DNA from: Gaiellales bacterium
Lineage (GTDB): Bacteria > Actinomycetota > Thermoleophilia > Gaiellales > JAICJC01
Direction of reading: 5' to 3'
Assembly (NCBI GenBank): GCA_036403155.1
Contig: DASWRM010000033.1
Location: forward strand, 1 to 64,000
DNA length: 64,000 nucleotides
Positions 16,553-25,518 of the stretch are shown in pieces. The position numbers were made by a program, and so were the translations under genes. The notes beneath the pieces were generated by a model. It searched no databases, was not told where the DNA came from, and saw only the letters and a program-made list of their open reading frames with translations. The number at the start of each line of letters is the position of its first letter. The first letter of the stretch is position 1.

Positions 16553-17994
16553 TGGCGACCGAGCCGGCGGGGCAGCCGGCGCTTCGGCGCGAGCTGCGGT
16601 TCTGGGAGACGATCGCGCTGTCGATCGGCATCATGGCGCCGACGGCCGCGATGGCGCTGAACGGCGTCGGCGTGGCCGCGAACGTCGGGCGCGCCGTGCC
16701 GCTTGCGATGATCATCGCGACCGCCGGAGTGTTCCTGGTGTCGTTCGCGTTCATCCGCCTGTCGCGGCACTTCGCGCATGCGGGATCGGTCTACGCGTTC
16801 AGCGGCGCGACGCTCGGGCCGCGCGCGGGGTTCTTCTCCGGCTGGGCGCTTCTGGGCACATATCTGTCGTTCACGGTCGCGTCCACCTGCGAGATCGGCC
16901 TGTTCTTCCCGGCGTTCCTGAACGGCGCCGGCATCTGGAGCGGCACGGAATGGTTCTGGATCGCCCTGGCCGCGGCCGTGGCGGTCTGGGTGATCGCCTA
17001 CGGCGACATCAAGGTGACGACCCGGGTCCTGCTCTCGATCGAGGCCGTCTCGGTGATGCTGATCGCGATCCTGATGGTGGTCATCTTCCTGAAGCTCGCG
17101 GGAATCGGCACGGCGCCGCCTCACGCCGGGTATTCGAGTGACGTCTTCTCGCTCCCCAGCGGGGCCGACCGCTCGGCGCTCGGCCTCGGCATCGTGCTGG
17201 CGTTCCTCTCGTTCGGCGGGTTCGAGGGAGCCGCGGCGCTCGGCGAGGAGACCAACGAGCCGCGTCGCGAGGTGCCGCGCGCGATCCGCAACGCCGTGAT
17301 CGCGGCGGGCGTCTTCTACACCCTGTGCTTCCTCGCGCAGAGCTGGGGGTTCGGCACGGATGCGGCAGGCGTGTCCGCGTTCGCGGGCGCCGGCTCGCCG
17401 CTTGGCGATCTCGCGACGAGCTACGTCGGCCACTGGATGAGCAACCTGATCAACCTCGGGGCGGCGGTCAGCGCGTTCGCGAGCGCGCTCGGCGCCGCCA
17501 CCGGCGCGTCGCGGATCCTCTACGCCATGGGCCGTGACGGGTTCGGGACACGCCGGCTGGGGGAGTCGTCGCCGCGAACGGGCGCCCCGGCCTTCGCGCT
17601 CTGCACCGTGATGACGATCGCTCTGGTCTGGATCGTCGCCCAGCGCATCCACGGCGTGAACGTGATCAACGCGTTCTTCTATCCCGGGACGATCGGCGTG
17701 CTGAGCATGATCGTCGCGTACGTCGTGACCAACGCGGGCGCCTTCAAGCTGTTCGTGCTCGACCGCGGCGAGCGGCGCTGGGAGCTGATCGTGCCGCCGC
17801 TGGCGATCCTATTCCTCGTCTACGTGTTCTGGCGCAACGCCAGCGGCGTGCCGTGGCCGTACGACCGGTTCCCGTGGCTGGTCGGGGCATGGGCTGCGAT
17901 CGGCCTTGCGATCGTCCTGGCCGTGCCCGGCCTCGCGAACCGGATCGGGACGTCGATGTCGCGGCTCGAGGACGGGAGCACGGCCGGAGACTGA
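16552..17994 (+). CDS. APC-superfamily amino acid/amine permease
   Basis: This 480-residue transporter has about 12 membrane helices. The first helix is 'ETIALSIGIMAPTAAMALNGVG', the second-helix motif is 'SRHFAHAGSVYAF', and the TM6 'FGGFEGAAALGEETNEPRR' is characteristic of the APC family. It is translationally coupled to the amidase upstream. The likely cargo is an amide or amino-acid-like nitrogen source that the amidase then cleaves; this pairing is inferred from position. Confidence 0.9.
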   Translation: MATEPAGQPALRRELRFWETIALSIGIMAPTAAMALNGVGVAANVGRAVPLAMIIATAGVFLVSFAFIRLSRHFAHAGSVYAFSGATLGPRAGFFSGWALLGTYLSFTVASTCEIGLFFPAFLNGAGIWSGTEWFWIALAAAVAVWVIAYGDIKVTTRVLLSIEAVSVMLIAILMVVIFLKLAGIGTAPPHAGYSSDVFSLPSGADRSALGLGIVLAFLSFGGFEGAAALGEETNEPRREVPRAIRNAVIAAGVFYTLCFLAQSWGFGTDAAGVSAFAGAGSPLGDLATSYVGHWMSNLINLGAAVSAFASALGAATGASRILYAMGRDGFGTRRLGESSPRTGAPAFALCTVMTIALVWIVAQRIHGVNVINAFFYPGTIGVLSMIVAYVVTNAGAFKLFVLDRGERRWELIVPPLAILFLVYVFWRNASGVPWPYDRFPWLVGAWAAIGLAIVLAVPGLANRIGTSMSRLEDGSTAGD

Positions 17995-18007
17995 CGGCCT
18001 CCGCCGA

Positions 18008-18949
18008 TCAGCCGACGATGATCTTGCCGCTGTGAGCGGCCAGCGAGTAGCCCGACCGGCGAACGGTGAGCTGCTGTGCGCTCGACGTGGTGTTCACGAC
18101 CACCGTCCCGTTCGTGTACCGCCGGACGAGCACGCCGTCATGGTCGTGCATCCGGTCGGCGGGCTTGCCGAGCTTCGCCGCGGTGTCGAAGAAGTCCCAC
18201 CACTTGCCGGCCTGCGAGTCGGAGCCCACGCTGATGCGGTCGCGCTTGCCGGCGCCGGCGAGGAACAGGGTGTACCCGTAGAGCGCGCCCTGCTCGGTGT
18301 CGAACTTCGCGAAGCAGAAGCACTTGCTGTGCCGGAGCACCCACAGCGAGCGGGTCGCCTGCGTCCGTCCGAACATCTCGTACGCGACGCGGAACTTCGG
18401 GTATGTCGAGGTGATCAGGTTGTTCGCCACGACGTGGAAGTGCGAGGACGCCTTCTCCAGGTAGTTGGCCTCGGCGGTCGTCTGCTTCACCCACCACGCC
18501 TCGCTCACGTCGGGCTTCGGCGTCGCCCGCTGGTAGCCGTCGATGCCCATCGCGTCGACGAAGCAGAACGACGGGGCGCCCTTGCAGGCGTCGAGCACGT
18601 GCGCACGCCAGCCCTTGCTCCCCGGGCTCATCACGTAGTAGCCGTTGGCCGCGTCGCGAACGCGGGCGCCGCTCGCCGAGTGGAGGTACCAGCTCTCGGG
18701 CAGCGTGCCGTCGAGCGAGCGCGTGCCCTTGGTGTAGATGCCGGTGTGGTTCGCGGCGTAGCCCTTCCTCAGCATCGATGCCTGGATGCTGATCGTGGGG
18801 AAGTGGCTGTCCACGAACGACGGCGAAGGCGCGGCCGCCGGGTGGATGTGGAGCGGTGCGTAGAGCTGCCTGAGCACACTGGCCTGGGCGGCGGTCCCGC
18901 CGAGCAGCGTTGCCATGAGAGCGGACATGATGATCACTCGTCGGCGCAT
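18008..18949 (-). CDS. Secreted putative glycoside-hydrolase-like protein
   Basis: The 313-residue protein starts with a signal peptide (1-24, AQASV). It then has a barrel-like domain with 'YYVMSPGSKGWRAHVLDAC', 'FVDAMGIDGYQ' and 'HVVANNLITS'. These resemble the putative GH15-like/GH66-type TIM barrels found in secreted actinobacterial proteins. The D in 'FVDAMG' is a candidate catalytic residue. The C-terminus is a small beta domain. GAGGAG lies about seven bases before the ATG. Substrate unknown. Confidence 0.65.
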   Translation of the reverse strand: MRRRVIIMSALMATLLGGTAAQASVLRQLYAPLHIHPAAAPSPSFVDSHFPTISIQASMLRKGYAANHTGIYTKGTRSLDGTLPESWYLHSASGARVRDAANGYYVMSPGSKGWRAHVLDACKGAPSFCFVDAMGIDGYQRATPKPDVSEAWWVKQTTAEANYLEKASSHFHVVANNLITSTYPKFRVAYEMFGRTQATRSLWVLRHSKCFCFAKFDTEQGALYGYTLFLAGAGKRDRISVGSDSQAGKWWDFFDTAAKLGKPADRMHDHDGVLVRRYTNGTVVVNTTSSAQQLTVRRSGYSLAAHSGKIIVG

Positions 18950-19097
18950 GAGTCGTCTCCTCGTTACAGCGACCGTGTGGTCACGAAGATGGATCCGCTA
19001 CGCGGCGGGACGCCGCGTGCGACCCGTTCGTAGACCCGGCTCCGATATCGGCCGCGTCCCGGGTCCCGTACTCCCCCGTCCGAGTGAGGAACACAGA

Positions 19098-20144
19098 ATG
19101 CAAACATCTCCGCCGCGAATGGGCGGCTTCGCCGGAGCACCGGGTGGGTATGCGCGGGGCATGGCCACCGCCGTGCGCCGTACGCCGTCAGGCCCTCCGC
19201 CGCTCGACCGGCTGATCGCCGCGGGGCGGCCGCTCGGCGACGGGCGTATCGAGGTCGAGCTCGAGGGACGGCGGCTGCGCCTCAGCAACCTCGGCAAGGT
19301 GCTGTGGCCGGCGACCGGGACGACCAAGCGCGACCTGATCGACTACATGCTTCGCGTGTCGCCCGCCCTGCTACCGCACATCCGCGGGCGCCCGCTCACG
19401 CTCAAGCGGTATCCCGACGGCGTCGACGGAGTGAAGTTCTTCGAGAAGCGCTGCCCGGCGCACCGCCCGGACTGGGTGCAGACGGAGCCGATCTGGTCGG
19501 ACCGGCACGGGGGGATGGTCGACTACTGCGTCGTCGCCGACCTGCCCGCGCTCGTGTGGCTGGCCAACCTGGCGTCCATCGAGCTGCACGTCGACCTGCA
19601 CGTGGCCGGTGCGTTCGACCATCCGACGGTGCTGGTCTTCGATCTGGATCCCGGGCCGGGCACGGGGACCGCGGACTGCTGCCGCGTCGCCCAGCTGCTG
19701 CGCGCGACCCTCGACCGCCTCGCGCTCGGCAGCCTCGCCAAGACCAGCGGGTCGAAGGGCCTCCAGGTGTACGTCCCGCTCAACGACGGCAGGGCGACGT
19801 TCGAGCAGACGAAGGCGTTCGCGCGCACGCTCGCCCAGCTGTTCGAGCGCGAGGCGCCGGAGCTCGTCGTCTGGCGCATGACGAAGGCGCTGCGTCCCGG
19901 CAAGGTGCTGATCGACTGGTCGCAGAACGACGCGTACAAGAGCACCATCTGCGCCTACTCCACGCGCGCGAAGCAGCTCCCTACCGTCTCGACACCGGTG
20001 ACGTGGGACGAGGTCGACCGCTGTGCCGAGGCGGGAGACCCCGCCGAGCTGACGTTCACCACCGACGACGTGCTGCGCCGCGTGGCCGACCTCGGCGACC
20101 TGTTCGCGGCGGCGGCGACGACCGTCCAGTCGCTGCCCGGCTGA
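19098..20144 (+). CDS. LigD-type DNA polymerase/primase (stand-alone PolDom)
   Basis: This 348-residue protein is the archaeo-eukaryotic-primase-like polymerase domain of bacterial NHEJ. It shows 'KVLWPATGTTKRDLIDYM', the metal-binding motif 'VFDLDPGPGT' (Asp at about 181 and 183), 'KTSGSKGLQVYVPL' and 'VLIDWSQNDAYKSTICAYS'. It lacks the ligase and phosphoesterase domains of full LigD. A separate ATP ligase lies 12.6 kb away. The start at 19098 is supported by GAGGA about seven bases upstream; an ATG at 19161 is also possible. No Ku gene is visible here. Confidence 0.88.
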   Translation: MQTSPPRMGGFAGAPGGYARGMATAVRRTPSGPPPLDRLIAAGRPLGDGRIEVELEGRRLRLSNLGKVLWPATGTTKRDLIDYMLRVSPALLPHIRGRPLTLKRYPDGVDGVKFFEKRCPAHRPDWVQTEPIWSDRHGGMVDYCVVADLPALVWLANLASIELHVDLHVAGAFDHPTVLVFDLDPGPGTGTADCCRVAQLLRATLDRLALGSLAKTSGSKGLQVYVPLNDGRATFEQTKAFARTLAQLFEREAPELVVWRMTKALRPGKVLIDWSQNDAYKSTICAYSTRAKQLPTVSTPVTWDEVDRCAEAGDPAELTFTTDDVLRRVADLGDLFAAAATTVQSLPG

Positions 20145-20170
20145 CCGGCGCCGAGGGGGAGGACGGGCGC

Positions 20171-20209
20171 CCGGTGAAAAAAAACTGCCTGGCACCTTTT
20201 TTTCACCGG
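20171..20209. repeat. Long A/T-tract inverted repeat, possible terminator or REP-like element
   Basis: CCGGTGAAAAAAA is followed 13 bases later by its exact complement, giving a 13-bp perfect stem. The inner part adds TGCC/GGCA with a two-base mismatch. The T run could terminate transcription of the polymerase gene. The motif also resembles the short palindromes with 'GGTGCC...CACC' cores and A/T tracts that occur in many copies in some environmental genomes. Only one copy is in this window. Confidence 0.7.
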
Positions 20210-20258
20210 CCGGCGGCGGCGCAGCCCGGGGGCTCACCTCCGGCCCGGCGCGATCGGC

Positions 20259-20264
20259 GAGAAT
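20259..20264 (+). promoter_or_regulatory. -10 box (GAGAAT) of exonuclease gene
   Basis: Six bases separate this hexamer from the ATG at 20271, consistent with a leaderless transcript. Confidence 0.4.
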
Positions 20265-20270
20265 GGCGCC

Positions 20271-21122
20271 ATGGGCGCACGTGACGAACCGGTCGTCGTT
20301 CACCTCGTCGACGGCACCTACGAGCTGTTCCGCCACTTCTTCGGCGCGCGAAAGGGCCGTCCGCGGCACCCGCAGACCGCGGCCGTCCGCGGCGTGCTCC
20401 GCACGCTGCTGTCCATGCTCGAGGACGGCGCGACGCACGTCGGCGTGGCGACCGACCACGTCATCGAGTCGTTCCGAAACGACCTCTGGCCCGGCTACAA
20501 GACCGGCGCCGGCATCGACCCGATGCTCAAGGCGCAGTTCCTGCCGCTCGAGGAATCGCTGGCCGCGATCGGCGTCGCCGTGTGGCCGATGGTCGAGCTC
20601 GAGGCCGACGACGCGCTTGCCAGCGCGGCGCATCGCGCCGCCGCCGAGCGTCGCGTCCACAAGGTCTGCATCTGGACGCCCGACAAGGATCTCGCCCAGT
20701 GCGTCGCGGGCGATCGCGTCGTGCAGGTCGACCGGCGGACGTCCACCGTGCGGGACGAGCCCGTGGTGCTCGAGCGGTTCGGCGTCGCGCCGCCGCTGAT
20801 CCCCGATTACCTGGCGCTGGTCGGCGACTCGGCCGATGGCTACCCGGGCATTCCCGGCATCGGCGCGGTCGGCGCCGCGTCCCTGATCCGCCGGCACGGG
20901 CCGCTCGAGCGGTTCCCCGCGACGGTGCTCGGGCAGAACCGCGACCTCGCGCTGCTGTTCAAGGATCTGGCCACGCTCCGCACGACCGCACCGGTGTTCG
21001 CGGACGTGGAAGAGCTGCGCTGGGCCGGGCCGCCCGGCCCCCTCGACGGGCTCGAGGAGGGCATCGTCGACGAGGATTTTCGCCGCCGGGTGGCGGCGCT
21101 GGCAGCGGTTCGCGCGGTCTGA
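20271..21122 (+). CDS. 5'-3' exonuclease / flap endonuclease (Pol I N-terminal-domain type)
   Basis: This 283-residue nuclease resembles the N-terminal domain of DNA polymerase I. Acidic metal-binding clusters appear in 'LVDGTYELFRHF', 'MVELEADDALAS' and 'IWTPDKDLAQCV'. The helix-hairpin-helix is 'GDSADGYPGIPGIGAVGAASLIRRHG'. There is no polymerase domain, so it is a stand-alone flap nuclease. Its position next to a LigD-type polymerase suggests a shared role in end processing, but their transcripts are separated by the inverted repeat at 20171. Confidence 0.9.
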   Translation: MGARDEPVVVHLVDGTYELFRHFFGARKGRPRHPQTAAVRGVLRTLLSMLEDGATHVGVATDHVIESFRNDLWPGYKTGAGIDPMLKAQFLPLEESLAAIGVAVWPMVELEADDALASAAHRAAAERRVHKVCIWTPDKDLAQCVAGDRVVQVDRRTSTVRDEPVVLERFGVAPPLIPDYLALVGDSADGYPGIPGIGAVGAASLIRRHGPLERFPATVLGQNRDLALLFKDLATLRTTAPVFADVEELRWAGPPGPLDGLEEGIVDEDFRRRVAALAAVRAV

Positions 21123-21160
21123 CCGGCTGCCCCGCCGCAGGCTCCTGTGTGCGTGCGTGC

Positions 21161-21221
21161 TTGACTCGGCCGAGTCACCCGGTAGAGTGCTCTCCCCATT
21201 GGACTGACTGTTCAGTCAGTC
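21161..21221 (+). promoter_or_regulatory. Promoter with two palindromic operators
   Basis: TTGACT (21161-21166), a 16-bp spacer and TAGAGT (21183-21188) form a sigma70-like promoter. The perfect 16-bp palindrome TGACTCGGCCGAGTCA (21162-21177) overlaps the -35 and spacer. A second inverted repeat, GACTGACTG-TT-CAGTCAGTC (21202-21221), lies at and after the start site. Paired GACT half-sites suggest a TetR-type dimeric repressor; no such regulator gene is in the window. Confidence 0.65.
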
Positions 21222-21237
21222 AGGAAACGGAGGGTAG

Positions 21238-22524
21238 ATGCATCCGAAGGAACGGCGCTCCGGCGCCACGCGGCGCGATTTCCTCGTGCGGTCCGGCGGC
21301 GCGGCGTTCGCGCTGAGCGGGGCGGGCAGCATCCTGGCCGCCTGCAGCAACAGCACGTCCAGCGGCACCGGTGCCACGAACTCGAGCGGACAGACGCTCG
21401 GGCCGCTGGGGCTGCCGCTTGCGCGGCCGGCCACCCCGGTGACGCTCCCTCGCTACGAGGACCCGATCGCCTCGGGAATGCAGCCCGAGACCGGCGGCGA
21501 CTTCGTCATCTACAACTATCCCGACTACATCGACCCCGCCGTGCTCAAGGAGTTCGGCAGGAAATACAACGTGACGTGCAAGGTGACGCCGTTTGACGAC
21601 ATCAACAGCGGCATCACCAAGCTGGCCGCGGGCACCATCACGCCGGACGTCACGGAGATGACCCCGGACAACATGGCGCGGGTCGTGGCGGCGAAGCTGA
21701 TCAAGCCGCTCAACCTCGATTACATCCCGAACCTGAAGAAGAACGCCTGGCCGCAGTTCGTCAGCCCGTTCTACGACCGGGAGGCGCGCTACAGCGTCCC
21801 GTACACCGTCTATACGACCGGGATCTACTGGCGCGCCGACCATGTCAAGGAGGACATCGCGTCGATGTCCAACCCGTGGGACATCTTCTGGCAGGCGCAG
21901 GCCTACAAGGGGAAGACGGCGCTGCTCTCGGAGGTTCGCGAGTCGATCGCCCTGGCGATGCTGCACAGCGGCGACACCGACATCAACACCGAGGACCCCG
22001 CGAAGATCAACAAGGCGGTCAGCGACCTGCAGCAGCTGTACGGCATCTGCAACGTCAAGGTCGGCGACCTTCAGTACACGCGCATCCCCGAGGGCAAGGA
22101 CTGGCTGAACCAGGGCTGGTCGGGCGACGCAGTCACCGGGTACCTGTTCTACGCGCCGGACAAGGCCTCCAAGGAGGCGCTTCGCTACTGGCACGCGCCC
22201 ACCGGCAAGGGGCCGATCGGAAACGACTGCTGGTGCGTCTGCTCGTCGTCCAAGAAGCCGGTGCTCGCGCACCTGTTCCTCAACTTCCTGCTCGACAACG
22301 GCATCGCCTACAAGAACTTCACGGAGTTCAACGGATATCAACCGCCGCTGAACGAGATCGACCCGAACGACCTGATCACGAAGGGGCTGATTCCCGACAC
22401 GCTGTCCTCGGCTGTCGTCACCGCGGAGGACGCCGGCCCGACGTCGCTCCAGGAGATGACGCTCACCACACAGGGCCAGGCGCTGTGGCAGAACGGCTAC
22501 TCGCAGTTCCTCTCGGGCGCATAG
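21238..22524 (+). CDS. ABC transporter solute-binding lipoprotein (PotD/spermidine type), Tat-exported
   Basis: The 428-residue protein has a twin-arginine signal (R12-R13 in 'TRRDFLVRSGG') followed by a lipobox with Cys36 ('SILAAC'). It should be exported folded and lipid-anchored. The mature part contains 'GGDFVIYNYPDYIDPAVLKEF', typical of polyamine/Fe-type group I-D binding proteins. A GGAGGG precedes the ATG. The permease and ATPase genes are not adjacent; the next gene is a Rieske oxygenase. It may capture a quaternary amine or polyamine that the oxygenase uses (inference). Confidence 0.88.
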   Translation: MHPKERRSGATRRDFLVRSGGAAFALSGAGSILAACSNSTSSGTGATNSSGQTLGPLGLPLARPATPVTLPRYEDPIASGMQPETGGDFVIYNYPDYIDPAVLKEFGRKYNVTCKVTPFDDINSGITKLAAGTITPDVTEMTPDNMARVVAAKLIKPLNLDYIPNLKKNAWPQFVSPFYDREARYSVPYTVYTTGIYWRADHVKEDIASMSNPWDIFWQAQAYKGKTALLSEVRESIALAMLHSGDTDINTEDPAKINKAVSDLQQLYGICNVKVGDLQYTRIPEGKDWLNQGWSGDAVTGYLFYAPDKASKEALRYWHAPTGKGPIGNDCWCVCSSSKKPVLAHLFLNFLLDNGIAYKNFTEFNGYQPPLNEIDPNDLITKGLIPDTLSSAVVTAEDAGPTSLQEMTLTTQGQALWQNGYSQFLSGA

Positions 22525-22536
22525 CGCGGATCCGGC

Positions 22537-23697
22537 GTGGCTGCACCAGACCGACTCGACATGCGGGCGCACGCCGAGCCGCGGGAGGAGTGGGATCCCC
22601 AGCCCACCCTCACCGGTGCGGAGTACTCCTCGTCGGAGGTGTTCGCGCTCGAGTGTGAGCGGCTGTTCCACGGCACGTGGTTCTGCGCTGCGCGCACCGA
22701 CGCGCTGAGGGGGCCGCGTGCGTTCACGGTCGTCGACGTCGCGGGCGAGAGCGTCATCCTGCTGCGCGACGAGGAGGGAGGCGTGCGGGCGTTCTTCAAC
22801 GTCTGCCGCCATCGCGGCGCCCGGCTGTGCGACGGGCTGGGGCGCCTGCCGCGGGCGATCCGGTGCCCGTATCACGCGTGGTCGTACGGGCTGGACGGCC
22901 GGTTGCTCGGCACGCCGAACGTCTCGGAGGACGAGCGGCTGCCGCGCGAGCGGCTGGGGCTGGTCCCCGTGGCCCTCGAGGAGTGGGACGGGTTCCTGTG
23001 GGTGAACGTCTCCGGGACGGCCGCGCCGCTCCGCGACCAGTTCCTGCGGTACGGAAGCGACGACCCCGACCAGTGGGCGCGCTACGGGCTGGGCGAGCTC
23101 GTGGCGGGCGCGCGGCGCGAGTACGAGGTCGCGGCCAACTGGAAGATCATCGTCGAGAACTACAACGAGTGCCTGCACTGCCCGACCGTGCACCCGTCGC
23201 TGGTTCCCGTCGTGCCGCTCTACAGGTTCGGCGAGGTCGAGGAGGCGCCCGGCGAGGGAGGAAGCGGCAACCGGCTCGCGGAGGGGCTCACGTCGTTCAG
23301 CCCGACGGGACGCAGCTCGCTGCCCACGCTGACGGGTCTGACCGACGAGGACGCGAACACCTTCTACGGCGTCACGCTGCTCCCGAACCTGATCATCAAC
23401 TACCACTCCGACAACGTGTCGACGTTTCATCTGTTCCCGCTGGCCGCGAACCGGACGCGGGTCGTGTGCGACTATCTGTTCCGCCCTGAAACGGTCGCGG
23501 CGGAGGGCTTCGACCCGTCCGAGGTGGTCGACTTTCGCCACGAGCTGGCGCTCGAGGACTGGGGGGTCTGCGAGCGAGCGCAGCAGGGCGTCGGATCGGT
23601 GGCGTTCGCGGCGGGCGGCCTGCTGCCCTACGCCGACCGGTTCGTCCACGCGTTCCACGAGCAGTACCGCGACATGCGGGGTGCGCCGGAAGGCTGA
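22537..23697 (+). CDS. Rieske non-haem iron oxygenase alpha subunit (GbcA/carnitine-monooxygenase-like)
   Basis: This 386-residue oxygenase has the Rieske cluster ligands C90, H92, C110 and H113 in 'CRHRGARLC' and 'CPYHAWSY'. The mononuclear iron site is 'NYNECLHCPTVHP' with H214 and H219. The NYxECxHCPTVHP form is typical of choline, glycine-betaine, stachydrine and carnitine demethylases/monooxygenases, so a quaternary ammonium substrate is the best guess. The start is a GTG 13 bases after the solute-binding gene, so the two are one operon. A reductase partner is not adjacent. Confidence 0.85.
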   Translation: MAAPDRLDMRAHAEPREEWDPQPTLTGAEYSSSEVFALECERLFHGTWFCAARTDALRGPRAFTVVDVAGESVILLRDEEGGVRAFFNVCRHRGARLCDGLGRLPRAIRCPYHAWSYGLDGRLLGTPNVSEDERLPRERLGLVPVALEEWDGFLWVNVSGTAAPLRDQFLRYGSDDPDQWARYGLGELVAGARREYEVAANWKIIVENYNECLHCPTVHPSLVPVVPLYRFGEVEEAPGEGGSGNRLAEGLTSFSPTGRSSLPTLTGLTDEDANTFYGVTLLPNLIINYHSDNVSTFHLFPLAANRTRVVCDYLFRPETVAAEGFDPSEVVDFRHELALEDWGVCERAQQGVGSVAFAAGGLLPYADRFVHAFHEQYRDMRGAPEG

Positions 23698-23775
23698 GCT
23701 CGAGTGGTATGGACCACCTCGGCGATGGTGTGCGAACCCGTACGCGGGGTTCATGGCGGACGGCGACACCGCCGA

Positions 23776-23781
23776 TAGGCT
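23776..23781 (+). promoter_or_regulatory. -10 box (TAGGCT) of amidase gene
   Basis: Seven bases separate it from the ATG at 23789, which helps choose that start over longer in-frame alternatives. Confidence 0.5.
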
Positions 23782-23788
23782 GAATGTG

Positions 23789-25420
23789 ATGGGGCAGGCA
23801 GCAACCCGTGGCGGGCGGCGGTTGGCACTCGGGATGTGCGCCGCGCTGCTGGTGACGGGGACGCCCGCGGCGGGCGCATCGGGCGCGGGCACGATCGGAT
23901 CGGCGGGCCGGGCGGCGCCGCCCGCGGCGTACCGGCTGCACGGCGGCGGCACCGCGCCGGCCGCGCGTGTGCTCGTCCCTTCATCGGACTACCGCCGGGC
24001 GCTCTGGGAGCCGGCGTCGACGGCGAACTACTCCCAGAGCGATCGCGGCGTGGGGGACATCCGGAAGCTGGTCATCCATGTCGCCGAGGGCGGGTTCTCC
24101 TCGACGTACCAGTGGTTCAAGAATCCGCGGGCCCAGGCGAGCGCCCACTACGTCGTCTCGGCGACCGGCGAGGTGGCGCAGATGGTGCCGGAGCGCGACA
24201 TCGCCTGGCATGCCGGCAACTGGGACCTCAACGTGCAGTCGATCGGCATCGAGCACGCGGGCTACACCAACCGCACGCACTTCCCGGACGTCGAGTACCG
24301 CGCCAGCGCGCGGCTGGCGGGATCGGTCGCCGCCCGGTACCTGATCCCTCCCGACCGACGCCACGTGATCGGCCACAGCGAGGTGCCGGACCCCTTCCAT
24401 CGCGGCCAGTTCGGGGGCGCGGACCACCACACGGATCCGGGCAGAACGTGGAACTGGCCGCGGTACATGGCATATCTGCGGCTGGCCTCCGCACAGACGT
24501 GGAGCTCGGTGGTGGACGACGCCGACCCAGGCGTGGCACACGGCGCCGCATGGACGACGGCGGCGGGCGACTCGTCGCTCGCGGGCGGGTACCTGCGGAC
24601 GTCGTCGCACCGGGCCGACCCGGTGACCTACACGGTGGGGCTGCCCCACGACGACACGTATGACGTGTTCGTCCGCTGGCCCTGCACCGCGGCTCGCGCG
24701 ACGGGCGTGCGGGTGACCGTCCGCACGGCCCAGGGGGCTGTCCGAAAGACGGTCTCCCAGAAGCACTGCCGCACGTGGCGCTACGTCGGCAGCTGGCCGA
24801 TGGCGGCGGGCCGGGCGCCTCGCGTCGAGGTGGGGTCGCACAGCGGCAACGGCGCGGCGGTGACGGCGGACGGGGTGAGGTTCGACGAGGCGACGGATCC
24901 GGTCGCGCCCGCGGCGGTGCAGGCGTCCGCGACGGCCGCTGTCGACAGGCTGTCGGTCACGTGGCCGGCGTCCCACGACACCATGGGCGTCGGCGCCTAC
25001 CAGCTCTGGGTCGACGGCGAGCGCGTCTACGAGGGCGCCGGCCGCGCGGCCACGGTTCCCGAGCCGTGCGGCACGACCCACACCGTGTCGGTGCGGGCGG
25101 TCGACCTGGCCGGGAACCGGTCCGGGCGCGACCCGACGACCGCGGCGACCGACGCCTGCCCGAACCCGGTCGGCAACCTCCAGACGGCGGCGGCCACCCA
25201 GACGAGCGTGACGCTCGCATGGCAGAACGGCGGCGGCACGGTGTCCGGGTACCTGGTGTACTTCACCGGCGGCGCGCTGATCGCGCAGACCGCGAGCCCC
25301 GGGTACACCGTCCTGAACCTCACATGCGGCACCGGCTACCGCTTCTCGGTGCGCGCGACGGATGCGGCAGGCGATCGTTCGGCGCGATCCGTCGTGGACG
25401 TCGCGACCGCACCCTGTTAG
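23789..25420 (+). CDS. Secreted N-acetylmuramoyl-L-alanine amidase with golvesin-like and two FN3 domains
   Basis: This 543-residue secreted protein has a signal peptide (about 1-32). An Amidase_2 domain follows with zinc ligands H97 ('LVIHVAEGG') and H214 ('HTDPGRTW') and catalytic Glu in 'SIGIEHAGY'. Residues about 240-375 resemble the golvesin/xanthan-lyase C-terminal-like beta domain ('AAWTTAAGDSSLAGGYLRTS'). The last 170 residues form two fibronectin type III repeats. It should cleave the amide bond between MurNAc and the peptide stem outside the cell, with FN3 modules as spacers. Confidence 0.9.
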   Translation: MGQAATRGGRRLALGMCAALLVTGTPAAGASGAGTIGSAGRAAPPAAYRLHGGGTAPAARVLVPSSDYRRALWEPASTANYSQSDRGVGDIRKLVIHVAEGGFSSTYQWFKNPRAQASAHYVVSATGEVAQMVPERDIAWHAGNWDLNVQSIGIEHAGYTNRTHFPDVEYRASARLAGSVAARYLIPPDRRHVIGHSEVPDPFHRGQFGGADHHTDPGRTWNWPRYMAYLRLASAQTWSSVVDDADPGVAHGAAWTTAAGDSSLAGGYLRTSSHRADPVTYTVGLPHDDTYDVFVRWPCTAARATGVRVTVRTAQGAVRKTVSQKHCRTWRYVGSWPMAAGRAPRVEVGSHSGNGAAVTADGVRFDEATDPVAPAAVQASATAAVDRLSVTWPASHDTMGVGAYQLWVDGERVYEGAGRAATVPEPCGTTHTVSVRAVDLAGNRSGRDPTTAATDACPNPVGNLQTAAATQTSVTLAWQNGGGTVSGYLVYFTGGALIAQTASPGYTVLNLTCGTGYRFSVRATDAAGDRSARSVVDVATAPC

Positions 25421-25518
25421 CCGAGCAGGCAAACTCCCCGAGCGTGGGCCTGGGCCTCGCGTTGCGGGGTGTCGCACCTCGGCCGCCGCCACACGGGTGC
25501 GACGGCAGCTGCGGCGCT

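Noticed and set aside
21220-23952. A 910-codon minus-strand frame opposite the solute-binding protein and Rieske genes
   Set aside because: It is a shadow frame: the sense genes have intact Tat/lipobox and Rieske motifs, and the antisense translation has no domain.
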